Positions 1-9,209 are shown, counted from the stretch's first letter. The stretch: 64,000 nucleotides of DNA from Methylobacterium sp. E-066 (GCF_022829635.1 NZ_JAKSYO010000089.1:62001-126000), one strand, 5' to 3'. A program made the numbers and translations. Notes: a model not told the origin generated them from the letters alone.

Positions 1-24
1 GGCTCGTGAGAGGAGAACGTTCAC

Positions 25-1209
25 ATGGCAGGCAGCGAAGAGATCGTCATCGTCGGGGCCGCGCGCACGGCGGTCGGCTCGTTCGGCGGCGCCTTCGGGG
101 CGGTGCCGGCCCACGAACTCGGCGCCACCGCGATCAAGGCCGCCCTGGAGCGCGCCAACGTGTCCCCCGATGACGTGGACGAGGTGATCTTCGGCCAAGT
201 GCTCACCGCGGGCGCCGGCCAGAACCCCGCCCGCCAGGCCGCGATCAAGGCCGGCATCCCCGAGAAGGCCACCGCCTGGGGCCTCAACCAGGTCTGCGGC
301 TCTGGGCTCCGCACGGTCGCCATCGGCATGCAGCAGATCGCCAACGGCGACGCCACCGTGATCGTGGCCGGCGGCCAGGAATCGATGTCGCTCTCGCCCC
401 ACGCCCAGTACCTGCGCGGCGGCCAGAAGATGGGCGACATCAAGCTCGTCGACACGATGATCAAGGACGGGCTCTGGGACGCCTTTAACGGCTACCACAT
501 GGGCCAGACCGCCGAGAACGTCGCTCAGGCCTTCCAGCTCACCCGGGAGCAGCAGGACCAGTTCGCCACCCGATCGCAGAACAAGGCCGAGGCCGCCCGC
601 AACGAGGGCCGGTTCAAGGACGAGATCGTCCCTGTGACGATCCCCGGCAAGAAGGGCGACACGGTCGTCGACACCGACGAGTACATCCGCGACGGCGCCA
701 CCATCGAGGCGATGGCCAAGCTGAAGCCGGCCTTCTCCAAGGAGGGCACGGTGACGGCCGCAAATGCCTCCGGCCTGAACGACGGCGCCGCGGCGCTGGT
801 GCTGATGTCGGCCTCCGAGGCTGAGCGGCGCGGGCTGACCCCGCTCGCCAAGATCAAGTCCTGGGCGACCGCCGGCGTCGATCCGAAGGTGATGGGCACC
901 GGCCCGATCCCGGCCTCCCGCAAGGCCCTGGAGAAGGCCGGCTGGAAGCCCTCCGACCTCGACCTGATCGAGGCCAACGAGGCCTTCGCGGCTCAGGCGC
1001 TGGCGGTGAACAAGGACATGGGCTGGGACGATGCGAAGGTGAACGTCAACGGCGGCGCCATCGCCATCGGTCACCCGATCGGTGCCTCGGGCGCCCGGGT
1101 GCTCGTTACCCTGTTGCACGAGATGAAGCGGCGCGACGCCAAGAAGGGCCTCGCCACCCTGTGCATCGGCGGCGGCATGGGCGTCGCGATGTGCCTTGAG
1201 CGGCCGTGA
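25..1209 (+). CDS. phaA: Acetyl-CoA acetyltransferase (beta-ketothiolase)
   Basis: Condenses two acetyl-CoA to acetoacetyl-CoA, the first step of polyhydroxybutyrate synthesis. The 394-residue protein is full thiolase length. The acylated cysteine is Cys91 in NQVCGSGLR, the catalytic His350 lies in [10 protein letters not shown], and the second catalytic cysteine is Cys380 in CIGGGMG. A good Shine-Dalgarno (gagagga) precedes the ATG. phaB follows 117 bp downstream on the same strand, which fits the usual phaAB unit. Nothing upstream is visible because the window begins here. Confidence 0.97.
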   Translation: MAGSEEIVIVGAARTAVGSFGGAFGAVPAHELGATAIKAALERANVSPDDVDEVIFGQVLTAGAGQNPARQAAIKAGIPEKATAWGLNQVCGSGLRTVAIGMQQIANGDATVIVAGGQESMSLSPHAQYLRGGQKMGDIKLVDTMIKDGLWDAFNGYHMGQTAENVAQAFQLTREQQDQFATRSQNKAEAARNEGRFKDEIVPVTIPGKKGDTVVDTDEYIRDGATIEAMAKLKPAFSKEGTVTAANASGLNDGAAALVLMSASEAERRGLTPLAKIKSWATAGVDPKVMGTGPIPASRKALEKAGWKPSDLDLIEANEAFAAQALAVNKDMGWDDAKVNVNGGAIAIGHPIGASGARVLVTLLHEMKRRDAKKGLATLCIGGGMGVAMCLERP

Positions 1210-1268
1210 TCGTTTTGTAACGCCAGGTTCTCCACCAATATAGACTTGAGACTGAACTCAGAAAAAAT

Positions 1269-1293
1269 CGCGTGCGGACGCCATCCGCACGCG
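1269..1293. repeat. Strong hairpin in the phaA-phaB intergenic gap
   Basis: A perfect 10-bp stem (cgcgtgcgga / tccgcacgcg) with a 5-base loop lies between phaA and phaB. On the plus strand no T-run follows it. A run of A precedes it, so on the minus strand it would read as an intrinsic terminator with a U tract. It may act as an mRNA-stability or processing element that sets the phaA:phaB ratio, or block antisense transcription. The role is inferred. Confidence 0.6.
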
Positions 1294-1326
1294 GCATCAG
1301 GTGATGCGAAACAGGAGGAAACAACA

Positions 1327-2055
1327 ATGGCTCAAGGACGCGTCGCACTCGTCACGGGCGGCACGCGCGGCATCGGCGCCGCGATCTCGAAGGGCTTGCA
1401 GGCCAAGGGCTACCGGGTTGCGGCCAATTATGCCGGCAACGACGAAGCGGCCCAGGCCTTCAAGGCCGAGACCGGCATCCCGGTCTTCAAGTTCGACGTG
1501 GGTGATTACGAGAGCTGCCAGGCCGGCATCGCGGCGGTCGAGGCCGAACTCGGCCCGGTCGAGGTGCTGGTCAACAATGCCGGCATCACCCGCGACGGCG
1601 CCTTCCACAAGATGGACTTCGCCAAGTGGCAGGCGGTCATCAAGACCAATCTGGACTCGGTGTTCACCTGCACCCGGCCGGTGATCGAGGGCATGCGCAA
1701 CCGCGGCTTCGGCCGGATCATCATCATCTCGTCGATCAACGGCCAGAAGGGCCAGGCCGGCCAGACCAACTACTCGGCCGCCAAGGCCGGCGTGATCGGC
1801 TTCGCCAAGGCGCTCGCCCAGGAAAGCGCCTCCAAGGGCATCACGGTCAACGTGATCGCGCCGGGCTACATCGCGACCGACATGGTGATGGCGGTGGCCG
1901 AGGACATCCGCAACAAGATCATCGCGACGATCCCCACCGGCCGCCTCGGCAAGTCGGAAGAGATCGCCCACGCGGTGGAATACCTGGCGAGCGACGAGGC
2001 GGGCTTCATCAACGGCTCGACGCTGACCGTGAACGGCGGCCAGCACTTCGTCTGA
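1327..2055 (+). CDS. phaB: Acetoacetyl-CoA reductase
   Basis: NADPH-dependent reduction of acetoacetyl-CoA to (R)-3-hydroxybutyryl-CoA, the second step of PHB synthesis. It is a 242-residue classical SDR. The N-terminal cofactor motif GGTRGIG, the NNAG motif, the catalytic Ser in IISSING and the Tyr/Lys pair in NYSAAKAG are all visible. The open frame continues 27 codons upstream, but an aggagg Shine-Dalgarno about 8 bases before the ATG at 1327 fixes this start. The length also matches the family. It forms a unit with phaA. Confidence 0.97.
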   Translation: MAQGRVALVTGGTRGIGAAISKGLQAKGYRVAANYAGNDEAAQAFKAETGIPVFKFDVGDYESCQAGIAAVEAELGPVEVLVNNAGITRDGAFHKMDFAKWQAVIKTNLDSVFTCTRPVIEGMRNRGFGRIIIISSINGQKGQAGQTNYSAAKAGVIGFAKALAQESASKGITVNVIAPGYIATDMVMAVAEDIRNKIIATIPTGRLGKSEEIAHAVEYLASDEAGFINGSTLTVNGGQHFV

Positions 2056-2093
2056 TTTTTTTTCGGGTGTGATCAGCGCCCGGCTCCACTCCG

Positions 2094-2130
2094 ACGCCGC
2101 GCCGCCCTGCCGGGCCGTGCGGCGTTTTTT
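2094..2130 (+). terminator. Intrinsic terminator after phaB
   Basis: A 7-bp stem (acgccgc / gcggcgt) with a GC-rich 18-base loop is followed directly by a T6 run, about 40 bp after the phaB stop. This is the likely end of the phaAB transcript. Confidence 0.7.
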
Positions 2131-2226
2131 GTGACCGGCGCCGGACGCCGCTTCGATCGGGGGGCCTGTTAGACGGCGCGATCGCCGTCGAAGGACGGTT
2201 CTGATCGACGGAGATCCTGATCTCTC

Positions 2227-2339
2227 CCCTCATCCTGAGGTGCTGCGCAGCAGCCTCGAAGGAGCCCTCCAGGGATCGCGCGGCTGGCTGGAGGGCTCCT
2301 TCGAGGGCTCCGCTTCGCTACGCCACCTCAGGATGAGGG
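2227..2339. repeat. Dispersed palindromic repeat, family A copy 1
   Basis: An imperfect palindrome of about 113 bp begins ccctcatcctgaggtg and ends with its complement cacctcaggatgaggg. The core contains cctcgaaggagccctcc and its inverted partner. Two further copies with the same ends lie at 34697-34798 and 60566-60680. It contains no ORF. Confidence 0.85.
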
Positions 2340-2394
2340 CGAGGATGGGAATGACCGGAATTGGTTTTTCTGACTGACGCTGTCGTGCTTCACG

Positions 2395-2440
2395 CCGTCA
2401 TTGCGAGCGCAGCGAAGCAACCCAGGGCAGCGCGCGATCC
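2395..2440. repeat. Dispersed palindromic repeat, family B, half copy
   Basis: The segment starts ccgtcattgcgagcg and continues agcgaagcaacccagggcag. It matches the left arm of the full palindromes at 37289-37382 and 45852-45938, but the right arm is missing. It is probably a truncated element. Apart from this and repeat A, the 2131-2712 stretch shows no gene. Confidence 0.75.
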
Positions 2441-2712
2441 CAAACCGCGCCCCGACGCTCGCAAAACCTCTGCACGCCATCCGGCTCGGCAAGGATTTCG
2501 ATCGACGAAGACTTCGCAGGCCGGGAAATCCTGACGAATCCTTTTCTGCGACGCGGATTCATCGAGTCCGCATGTGGATCTGTGCATTGCGGGTGCGGGC
2601 GCGCGAAATCGCACACGTGTTCCGACACACGAACAATTTGAGCGGACCGGGATAGCTCTCGTTTCAGCCGGACGTGGTTGTTCGCGCCAGCAAAAACGAA
2701 GGCCCCGACACG

Positions 2713-3162
2713 ATGAACACCGCATTCACCACGCGCCGGACCGGTGAAATTCTTGCTACGGACCGGACCGTCAAGGCGCGTGGCGTCTCGATGCTCGCCA
2801 AGCTCGGTCTCGCCGCGGCTTGCACGCTGGGGCTTGCCGCCTGCGTCACCCCGCAGGAGCGGCACGCGATGGATAACGGCCAGTGCTACGAATTCGGGTT
2901 CGAGCCCGGCACCGACGCCTTCGCGCACTGCATGATGGACCTCCATGAGCAGCGCGCGCTCACCCAGGCCAACCGGGATCTGTATTGGCAGTCCCACTTC
3001 GCCGAGCAGACCCGCCGCCGCGAGGCCCAGCAGGATCTCTTCAAGCAGATGAGCCTGCAGCGCAGCGGCGACCCGCGCTTTCCCGTCTGCGGCGCCGCCT
3101 CGGATGGCGGCCTGGACCGCCGGACCATGACCTGGTTCGGCCCGAACTGCCGCGCCCGCTGA
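2713..3162 (+). CDS. Putative lipoprotein, unknown function
   Basis: I do not recognise the family. A hydrophobic stretch beginning MLAKLGLAAAC and ending in a lipobox (LAAC) is followed by a soluble, charged domain of about 115 residues with several Cys (YEFGFEPG, HCMMDL, FPVCGAA, PNCRAR). This suggests an inner- or outer-membrane lipoprotein. The start is uncertain. ATG 2713 has a gaagg element 10 bases upstream but gives a 26-residue lead before the signal. ATG 2791 would give a canonical short lipoprotein signal. An open extension also reaches 2674. Confidence 0.7.
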   Translation: MNTAFTTRRTGEILATDRTVKARGVSMLAKLGLAAACTLGLAACVTPQERHAMDNGQCYEFGFEPGTDAFAHCMMDLHEQRALTQANRDLYWQSHFAEQTRRREAQQDLFKQMSLQRSGDPRFPVCGAASDGGLDRRTMTWFGPNCRAR

Positions 3163-3184
3163 TCCGGATCGAGAGGGACCCCCG

Positions 3185-3424
3185 ATGTCCGATGTCATCA
3201 CCCGCGGCCCGCGGAATCCGAGCCGGCTCATCTTCGTCATCACCGCCCTGGTCGGCGCCGCGACCGGATTCGCGACCGGCAACTTCGGATTGTTCTGCCT
3301 GGCCGTTCTCGGCTGCGCGACCCTGTTGTGCGCGAGCTACGCGCTGGTCCGGCGCTGGTTCGGTTGGGCGCCGCTGAAGGTCGACGATCTGTTCGAAATG
3401 GTGCGGCTCCTGTCGCCGCACTGA
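3185..3424 (+). CDS. Small two-helix membrane protein, unknown function
   Basis: A 79-residue protein with a short charged N-terminus, two adjacent hydrophobic segments (about residues 15-32 and 35-54) and a basic/amphipathic tail. A gaggga Shine-Dalgarno lies shortly before the ATG. It starts 22 bp after the lipoprotein stop on the same strand, so the two are probably cotranscribed. No domain is recognised. Confidence 0.6.
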   Translation: MSDVITRGPRNPSRLIFVITALVGAATGFATGNFGLFCLAVLGCATLLCASYALVRRWFGWAPLKVDDLFEMVRLLSPH

Positions 3425-3538
3425 ACCGCCGCTTCGAAGTCTGCGCGAAGGCAACCCGAAAGACGCCGCGCCTTTCTTCGAAGTCCAGCCCGAACCATCC
3501 CCCGCACCCGTCGCAGTTTCTACGCCCCCGAGGCCGCC

Positions 3539-3628
3539 ATGACGCTCGCCCTGATCCTCGCCTGCATCCTCCTGGTCAATTTCTTGATGGCCGGCCTGTT
3601 CTCGCTCGTCGCCCTCTGGGCCGACTGA
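3539..3628 (+). CDS. Possible 29-residue membrane miniprotein
   Basis: ATG 3539 opens a 29-codon frame (begins MTLALILACILLV, ends ALWAD) that is almost wholly hydrophobic, one transmembrane helix. A gagg lies about 8 bases upstream. It follows the two small envelope genes on the same strand and stops one base before the convergent phosphodiesterase gene ends. Such tiny ORFs can arise by chance, so this is tentative. Confidence 0.4.
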   Translation: MTLALILACILLVNFLMAGLFSLVALWAD

Positions 3629-3629
3629 G

Positions 3630-4856
3630 CTACGGCGCGCCGACGCAATTGGCGTAGAAGGTCGTGGTCGCCGGCCAGTCGGAGAACACGCCGAGCACGC
3701 CGACCTGCCCGTGCAGCACGTCGAGCAGCCGGAGGATGTCGCCGTCGCCGGTCACCACCGGCTTGATCGACTGGTAATAATAGCCGCCGCCCTCCTTCAG
3801 CGGGCCCGAACGCTCCAGCGACCAGGCGATCAGGCCGAGCCCGGCCTTCTTCGCCTCCCGGGCGTAGGTCGAGGGCTCGATGGCGCCGTCGGGACCGGGG
3901 CGGACCAGCATCCACAGGGGCGGCGCCAGGATCTTCACGCCCTTGGCGGCGAGCTCGGCCATGCCGGGCTTCCAGGTCTCGGGCTTCTCCGGATCGAAGC
4001 CCTTGGTGGTCTCGTCGCGGTCGTCGAGGAAGATCGCCTTGCGGCCGAAATCCGGGTCCTTCTCCAGCCAGTACAGGATGTCCCGGAGCTGGAAGCTCTG
4101 CGGATAAACGTCCGAGGCCGGGATCCCGGCCTGCTTGTACTCGTCGATCAGCTGCTGAGCGTATTGGTCCTGGGTGTAGCTGCCCTCGAACGGCATCGGG
4201 ACCTGGGGCGCCTTCAGCTCGGGGGTGAACTTGCGCCCCATCGCCTTCACCAGGGCGATGTATTCCTTGTGGGATAGCAGCGTGCCGGTGGTGGCGTAGA
4301 GGTCGGTCCGCCAGTGCGGCGTGGCGTTCATGTAGGCGACGACATTGGTGGCATCCGGGTCGGCCGCATCCATCTTGCCGTTGAGCGACTTGAACTCGTC
4401 CAAGGTCAGGTCGCTGGTGCAGCACGTGGCCGAGGCCTTGCGGCCGGTGGCCGGATCGGCCGGCTCGAACCCCTTGGTGCATTTGGCCGCGAGGTTCGGC
4501 CGGGCCAGGATGTCGGTGGTGGTGTGCAGGTCGCACTGGCTGTGCCGGCAGACCAGCTGGCGGTCCTTGGTGAAGGCGACATCGCACTCGATGATCCCGG
4601 CGCCCATCCGATAGGCGGCGAGCAGCCCCTCGCGGGTATGCTCCGGGAACATCATCGGTGCGCCCCGGTGCGAGATCGAGAAGGTTCGCGGCGTGTAGGG
4701 CCGGTCGACTCCGCAGGCGGCCAGGTGCTCCTTCAGCGGCCCGGGCTTCAGCTGGTCGACCAGGTAGAACGGCCGCGGCCCGAGTTGCACGCCCTCGCCG
4801 GCCAGCGCCGACCCTCCCGCCAGCAGCAGCCCGAGGACGGCCAGGATCGCGCGCAT
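3630..4856 (-). CDS. Periplasmic glycerophosphodiester phosphodiesterase
   Basis: Hydrolyses glycerophosphodiesters to sn-glycerol 3-phosphate and an alcohol. The N-terminus ([19 protein letters not shown]) is a cleavable signal peptide, so the enzyme should be periplasmic. The GDPD signatures are present: [14 protein letters not shown], then [11 protein letters not shown] with the acidic metal ligands and VCRHSQ. At about 408 residues it has the long GlpQ-like form. An upstream ATG at 4871 is in frame, but the signal peptide fits the 4856 start better. It converges with the small membrane genes on its 3' side and is divergent from the DMT transporter. Confidence 0.88.
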   Translation of the reverse strand: MRAILAVLGLLLAGGSALAGEGVQLGPRPFYLVDQLKPGPLKEHLAACGVDRPYTPRTFSISHRGAPMMFPEHTREGLLAAYRMGAGIIECDVAFTKDRQLVCRHSQCDLHTTTDILARPNLAAKCTKGFEPADPATGRKASATCCTSDLTLDEFKSLNGKMDAADPDATNVVAYMNATPHWRTDLYATTGTLLSHKEYIALVKAMGRKFTPELKAPQVPMPFEGSYTQDQYAQQLIDEYKQAGIPASDVYPQSFQLRDILYWLEKDPDFGRKAIFLDDRDETTKGFDPEKPETWKPGMAELAAKGVKILAPPLWMLVRPGPDGAIEPSTYAREAKKAGLGLIAWSLERSGPLKEGGGYYYQSIKPVVTGDGDILRLLDVLHGQVGVLGVFSDWPATTTFYANCVGAP

Positions 4857-4954
4857 CGACAGAACTCCCACTTCGAGCTGCCCTTAGAGCGCGACGATGA
4901 CAGGGTCGTGACCCCCTCTCGCCGACTCAACCGCCCGCGTGATAGCGGCGATCC

Positions 4955-5869
4955 ATGAGCGCGACAGCCACATCTTCCAGCCGAGCCACCACACGCTCGG
5001 CCGCCACCCTGGCGGGGTTCGGGGCGATCCTGCTGTGGTCGCTGCTGGCCCTGTTCACCGCCGCCTCCGGGACGGTGCCGCCGTTCCAGCTCGCCGCCAT
5101 GACGTTCGGGGTCGGCGGCCTGTGCGGCTGCGCCACCTGGATTGCTCGGCCGGCCCGGGCGCGGGCGCTGCTCCAGCCCTGGCCGGTCTGGCTGCTGGGG
5201 GTCGGCGGGCTGTTCGGCTACCACGCCCTGTATTTCAGCGCCCTGCGCCTGGCACCGCCGGCCGAGGCCGGGCTGATCAGCTATCTCTGGCCGCTGCTGA
5301 TCGTCCTGTTCTCCGCCCGGCTGCCGGGCTCGGGCGGATTACGCGCCGGGCATCTCGCCGGGGCGGCTCTGGGGCTCGCCGGCGTCGCCGCTCTGTTCGT
5401 CGGCCGAGGCGAGCTCGGTTTCACCGCGGGCGCGCTCCCCGGCTACGCGGCCTCCCTGGCGGCGGCCTTCGTGTGGTCCGGCTATTCGGTGCTGTCGGCC
5501 CGGGTCGGCCAGGTGCCGACCGACGCGGTCGCGGGGTTCTGCCTGGTCACGGCGGTGCTGAGCCTGGCCTGTCATCTCGCCTTCGAGACGACGATCTGGC
5601 CCGCCGATGCCATGCAATGGGGCGCGGTGCTGTTCCTCGGGATCGGGCCGGTCGGGGGCGCCTTCTATCTCTGGGATATCGGCTGCAAGCGCGGCGATGT
5701 CCGCCTGCTCGGCGTCACCGCCTATGCGGCGCCGGTTCTCTCGACGCTGATCCTGGTGGCGACCGGCTATGCCAGCCCCGGTCCGGCGCTCGCGCTCGCC
5801 TGCCTGCTGATCGTGGCCGGCGCGCTGACGGCGGTGCGGGCCTCGCGGGCGGCGCCGACGGGGATCTAG
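4955..5869 (+). CDS. EamA/DMT-family transporter
   Basis: An inner-membrane protein of 304 residues with about ten hydrophobic segments arranged as two EamA repeats. Conserved pieces include FGYHALYFSALRLAPPAEAGLISYLWPLL, seen here as FGYHALYFSALRLAPP and ISYLWPLL. This pattern is typical of the YddG-like aromatic amino acid/metabolite exporters. The substrate cannot be read from sequence. Its last four bases overlap the 3' end of the convergent cupin gene. Confidence 0.85.
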   Translation: MSATATSSSRATTRSAATLAGFGAILLWSLLALFTAASGTVPPFQLAAMTFGVGGLCGCATWIARPARARALLQPWPVWLLGVGGLFGYHALYFSALRLAPPAEAGLISYLWPLLIVLFSARLPGSGGLRAGHLAGAALGLAGVAALFVGRGELGFTAGALPGYAASLAAAFVWSGYSVLSARVGQVPTDAVAGFCLVTAVLSLACHLAFETTIWPADAMQWGAVLFLGIGPVGGAFYLWDIGCKRGDVRLLGVTAYAAPVLSTLILVATGYASPGPALALACLLIVAGALTAVRASRAAPTGI

Positions 5870-6297
5870 CTTCGCGGCGTCGGCCGCCAGTCGGGCGGCG
5901 CCATCTCGAAGCCCGCGAAGTCGAAGCCCGGCGAGACCGTGCAGCCGACGAGCGTCCAGGCGCCGAGGCTGGTGGCCGTCTGCCAATGTCCGGCCGGCAC
6001 CACGCATTGCGGGCGCTGGCCGGCCGCGAGGTCCGGTCCAAGGTGTTGGGCGGTGGCGTCGTGGCCGTTCGGGCTGGTGGTGATCACCAGCGGCGCGCCG
6101 GCATGCCAGTGCCAGATCTCGGTGGCGTCCACCCGGTGCCAGGCCGAGGCCTCGCCGATGTCGAGCAAAAAATAGATCGCGGTGCCGACCGAGCGGCCGT
6201 CCACGGTGCGTGGGTCGCGGAACGTCTCGCGATAATGCCCGCCCTCCGGATGAGGCTTCAGCCCCAGCGTCGCGATCACCTCGGCTGCCGTCATCAT
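5866..6297 (-). CDS. Cupin-fold protein (DUF985/cupin_5 family)
   Basis: A 143-residue protein with the family pattern LKPHPEGGHYRETFRD near the N-terminus, then AIYFLLD, WHRVDATEIWHWHAG and a C-terminal GCTVSPGFDF. This is the single-domain cupin family of which Arabidopsis and yeast homologues are structurally known but functionally vague. It overlaps the transporter stop by 4 bp in convergent orientation. Function not assigned. Confidence 0.85.
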   Translation of the reverse strand: MMTAAEVIATLGLKPHPEGGHYRETFRDPRTVDGRSVGTAIYFLLDIGEASAWHRVDATEIWHWHAGAPLVITTSPNGHDATAQHLGPDLAAGQRPQCVVPAGHWQTATSLGAWTLVGCTVSPGFDFAGFEMAPPDWRPTPRS

Positions 6298-6371
6298 TCG
6301 CTTCTCCGTCGTTCGCTTGCCGCCACTCGACGCCGATGGTACCGGCGCAACACCCTTAAGGTCCCAAAAAA

Positions 6372-6995
6372 ATGCCGAGCCCGATCGTACGCCTCCACCG
6401 TGGCGACCTGCCCGCCGATTACGAGGCGGGCCGGGCTGTGGCTATCGACACCGAGACGCTCGGGCTCAACCCGCATCGGGACCGGCTCTGCGTGGTGCAA
6501 ATCTCCACCGGCGACGGCACGGCCGACGTGGTCCAGATTCCCCAGGATGGCCCGGAGCCGGTCGTGCTCAAGCGCGTCCTGGCGGATCCCGACGTGCTCA
6601 AGATCTTTCACTTCGCCCGGTTCGACGTGGCGGTGCTGTTCAAGGCGTTCGGAGTGATGCCGGGGCCGGTCTATTGCACCAAGATCGCCTCGAAGCTCGC
6701 GCGCACCTACACCGACCGGCACGGGCTCAAGGACGTGGTCCGCGAGCTCGTGGGCGTCGACCTGTCGAAGCAGCAGCAATCCTCCGACTGGGGCGCCGAG
6801 ACCCTGACGCAGGCGCAGCAGGATTACGCGGCCTCCGACGTGCTCTACCTCCACGCCGCCCGGGAGCGGCTCGACGCCATGCTGGCCCGCGAGGGCCGCA
6901 CCGATCTCGCCGCCGCCTGCTTCGCCTTCCTGCCCACCCGCGCCCGCCTCGACCTCGACGGCTGGCCGGAGTCCGACATCTTCGCGCATACCTGA
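6372..6995 (+). CDS. rnd: Ribonuclease D-type 3'-5' exonuclease
   Basis: DEDD-superfamily exonuclease, expected to trim 3' ends of tRNA and other small RNAs. The first acidic motif is VAIDTETLGL (about residue 23). IFHFARFDVAVL carries the second and YAASDVLYLHAARERL carries the DEDDy Tyr/Asp. At 207 residues it holds only the exonuclease domain and lacks the HRDC domains of E. coli RNase D. The short form is usual in alphaproteobacteria. It stands alone between the cupin and a VOC protein. Confidence 0.9.
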   Translation: MPSPIVRLHRGDLPADYEAGRAVAIDTETLGLNPHRDRLCVVQISTGDGTADVVQIPQDGPEPVVLKRVLADPDVLKIFHFARFDVAVLFKAFGVMPGPVYCTKIASKLARTYTDRHGLKDVVRELVGVDLSKQQQSSDWGAETLTQAQQDYAASDVLYLHAARERLDAMLAREGRTDLAAACFAFLPTRARLDLDGWPESDIFAHT

Positions 6996-7157
6996 GCCAT
7001 GGCGCGGGACGCCGCGCGATTCCTGTGCGCTAGAAACGTATCGGCAACCGCAGCGTGATGGACCCCTGCTAGGTTGCCCGCGCCGGGGCTCGCGAGTCCT
7101 GGCCAGGCCCTCCGCGCCGGTCACCCACCCGATCAGGCCGGCACGGAGGGCCCGTCC

Positions 7158-7796
7158 TCAGGTCAGCACGCGCGAGCCGGAGGGCGTCGCGAATCTGGCA
7201 GTGTAGCGCAGCGCTGGGCCGGGCTCGATCCGTGGCGGGTCGGTCAGGTCGAGGCTGGCGTAGAGCGCGGCCACAGCCTCCGGCTCCGGATGGGTCAGCC
7301 GAAACTCTTCGAGCCGTGCCCCGAGATCCGGCATCGCCCTGGCCGGGTGCGGGCGGTCGCCCCAATCCATCGCGCAGGGCGCGGCGCCGTCCGCCGGCCA
7401 AGTCCCGTCCGGGCGGAGACCGAAGCGCCACGACAGCGTGCCCCGGGTCATCGTCGCCGCCGTGCCGAGCAGGTCGGGATGGGCCGCGAGCAGGGTGTCG
7501 AGATCGTCGGTGCGGGCGACGAAGCCGCGCAGCCGCCGGCCGGCCTCCCAATCCGTCCGCACCCGTGCCGCATCGCCGAGGCCGAACCAGCGGTCGCGCG
7601 CCGGCGGCGCTGCCTCGGGATCGACGGCGATCACTTCGAGGAACGTGGATGCGCCGAGGCGGAGCAGGTGGTTGCGGGTGCCCATCTCAGGATGGCGCCC
7701 GCCCTCCGGCATGTCGAGGCCGAGGCAGTCGCGGACATGGGCCACGCCCTCCGCGAGATCGGGGGCCACGACGACGAGGTGGTCGAGGGTGAGCAT
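7158..7796 (-). CDS. VOC-family (glyoxalase-like) protein
   Basis: 212 residues beginning MLTLDHLVVVAPDLAEGVAHV, the beta-alpha-beta start of a vicinal-oxygen-chelate module. HPEMGTRNHLLRLG and TFLEVIAVDPEA resemble the glyoxalase-like domain group. A lone LDHLV His and ...FLEVIA Glu could be metal ligands. The substrate is unknown. It has no clear operon partner. Confidence 0.82.
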   Translation of the reverse strand: MLTLDHLVVVAPDLAEGVAHVRDCLGLDMPEGGRHPEMGTRNHLLRLGASTFLEVIAVDPEAAPPARDRWFGLGDAARVRTDWEAGRRLRGFVARTDDLDTLLAAHPDLLGTAATMTRGTLSWRFGLRPDGTWPADGAAPCAMDWGDRPHPARAMPDLGARLEEFRLTHPEPEAVAALYASLDLTDPPRIEPGPALRYTARFATPSGSRVLT

Positions 7797-7845
7797 GGGA
7801 GGTGTCCCTAGGCGACGCCTGAACGGCGTGCCCGGCTCTGTTCCA

Positions 7846-7962
7846 TCATAGAGCGCCGTACCGCACGAATTCGAGTGGGTTCGGATTCATCTCGTAGCGC
7901 CACGCTGCGGTCGATTGCGGCCTGATGAGCGCATCGATCGAGTCGTCGGCGATCATGTGCCT
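7846..7962 (-). pseudogene. Relic of the 3' end of a glutamine synthetase gene
   Basis: On the minus strand the last 38 codons of an open frame read RRHMIADDSIDALIR, then WRYEMNPNPLEFVRYGAL and a stop. This aligns end to end, without gaps, with the C-terminus of the intact GlnA encoded at 9242 ([30 protein letters not shown]), about 17 of 38 identical by eye. The upstream part of the frame has no resemblance to GlnA and runs into AT-rich DNA. It is best read as the surviving tail of a diverged glnA paralogue. Confidence 0.75.
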
Positions 7963-8106
7963 TCTTGAAAGAACCGTCAATCCTGATCGAGGCTTGCGAA
8001 TGCCTCGTGCAAACGGTCGCGGCCATGTATGATTGCGAACATGCTTAGATAGGGTTGCGTCGACATCGAGCAAAATACTTTATGACGGCGCTCGGAATAC
8101 AATAAA

Positions 8107-9027
8107 ATGCTCAATCTAGATTTCAACAAAACTAATCGATTGCCAATAAAAATGTTTAAAGAATCGAATATATCTGATTTTTCCGACATGTATAGCATTC
8201 TTGGCCGCATAGCCGAACGCTGGCAGATGTATTCCTCGGTTCCGATAGATCTCACGATCACGGAACACGATGATATGCGGCATCAGTCGGATCTAAATCT
8301 CGAAGAATATCTAAATGTCGGCCTTTCAGCGGTAAAAATAATTACCGAAGCTATGATGCTGGCGGGCCGATGCGAATTCGATTCGGTGCTCGACCTGCCC
8401 TGCGGAGGCGGTCGGGTCACAAGACATTTGCGAACTTTCTTTCCTGAAAGTACATTATTTGTCGCGGACATCGACGAAAACAAAGAGCAATTCGCCGTCC
8501 GCCAATTCGGCGCCGAAAAGTTTTCTTTCCATAGGAATTATATTGGCAATCCGGGGCGAAAATTCGACTTGCTGTTTTCTGGATCTCTGCTGACGCATTT
8601 CGATCTGCCGATGTTCGACCGGGCATTGCAGTATTTCGTTGAGGCGTTGAATCACGGGGGGCTCGCGATCTTGACGCTGCATGGGCGGAACTGCGCCCGT
8701 CATGCCATGGCGCAGCATGCAGAGGCGAAAAGCCTATTTTCTACGCGGCGCAGAGCAATCAGAATTAAGAATCTTTTGTTTAGGTTTAAGTACAGCGCAA
8801 ATCTTGACCCTGATATAGCTCTGAACAAACATTTTATGCGCCGCGGATTCGGATATTTTGCCTGCCCTTTGTGGACGGCCATGTATGGTCAGAGCTACGG
8901 GGGCTCATTTACGGCGCCATCCTGGGCCATCAACAGAATTGAATCCCGAGCGGACTGTCGAATTTTGGGTTATAAGGAAATGAGCTTTGCCAACTACCAA
9001 GACGTTGTAATCATTCAGAAAATTTGA
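8107..9027 (+). CDS. SAM-dependent methyltransferase, probably horizontally acquired
   Basis: A 306-residue class I methyltransferase. Motif I (VLDLPCGGGRV, about residues 94-104) and the post-I acidic pair (VADIDEN) bind SAM; LLFSGSLLTHF and GGLAILTLHG match later motifs. The substrate is unknown. Base composition is strikingly AT-rich beside its neighbours, with many aat, ata, ttt and aga codons rare elsewhere in the window. It sits between a glutamine synthetase relic and glnA. The ATG at 8107 has only a weak ribosome site. Confidence 0.83.
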   Translation: MLNLDFNKTNRLPIKMFKESNISDFSDMYSILGRIAERWQMYSSVPIDLTITEHDDMRHQSDLNLEEYLNVGLSAVKIITEAMMLAGRCEFDSVLDLPCGGGRVTRHLRTFFPESTLFVADIDENKEQFAVRQFGAEKFSFHRNYIGNPGRKFDLLFSGSLLTHFDLPMFDRALQYFVEALNHGGLAILTLHGRNCARHAMAQHAEAKSLFSTRRRAIRIKNLLFRFKYSANLDPDIALNKHFMRRGFGYFACPLWTAMYGQSYGGSFTAPSWAINRIESRADCRILGYKEMSFANYQDVVIIQKI

Positions 9028-9209
9028 CCGCGTGTCGAGAAGGCGCATCGCTCCGTCTCCGTCGAGCGTAGGCTTCGCCCGGTCGCCATCCACGGAAGCG
9101 GCTGCCCCCTCCCAAGCAATCGGATTCCGGCAGCTCGCCCTCGGCTCAGCGGACCAAACCTTGGATCGCCGGAGCCTTTCGCAAGACCCCGGCGTCGTGA
9201 GTTCCAGCC

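Noticed and set aside
1246..1326. Upstream extension of phaB
   Set aside because: Runs through the intergenic hairpin and lacks a ribosome site; ATG 1327 has aggagg.
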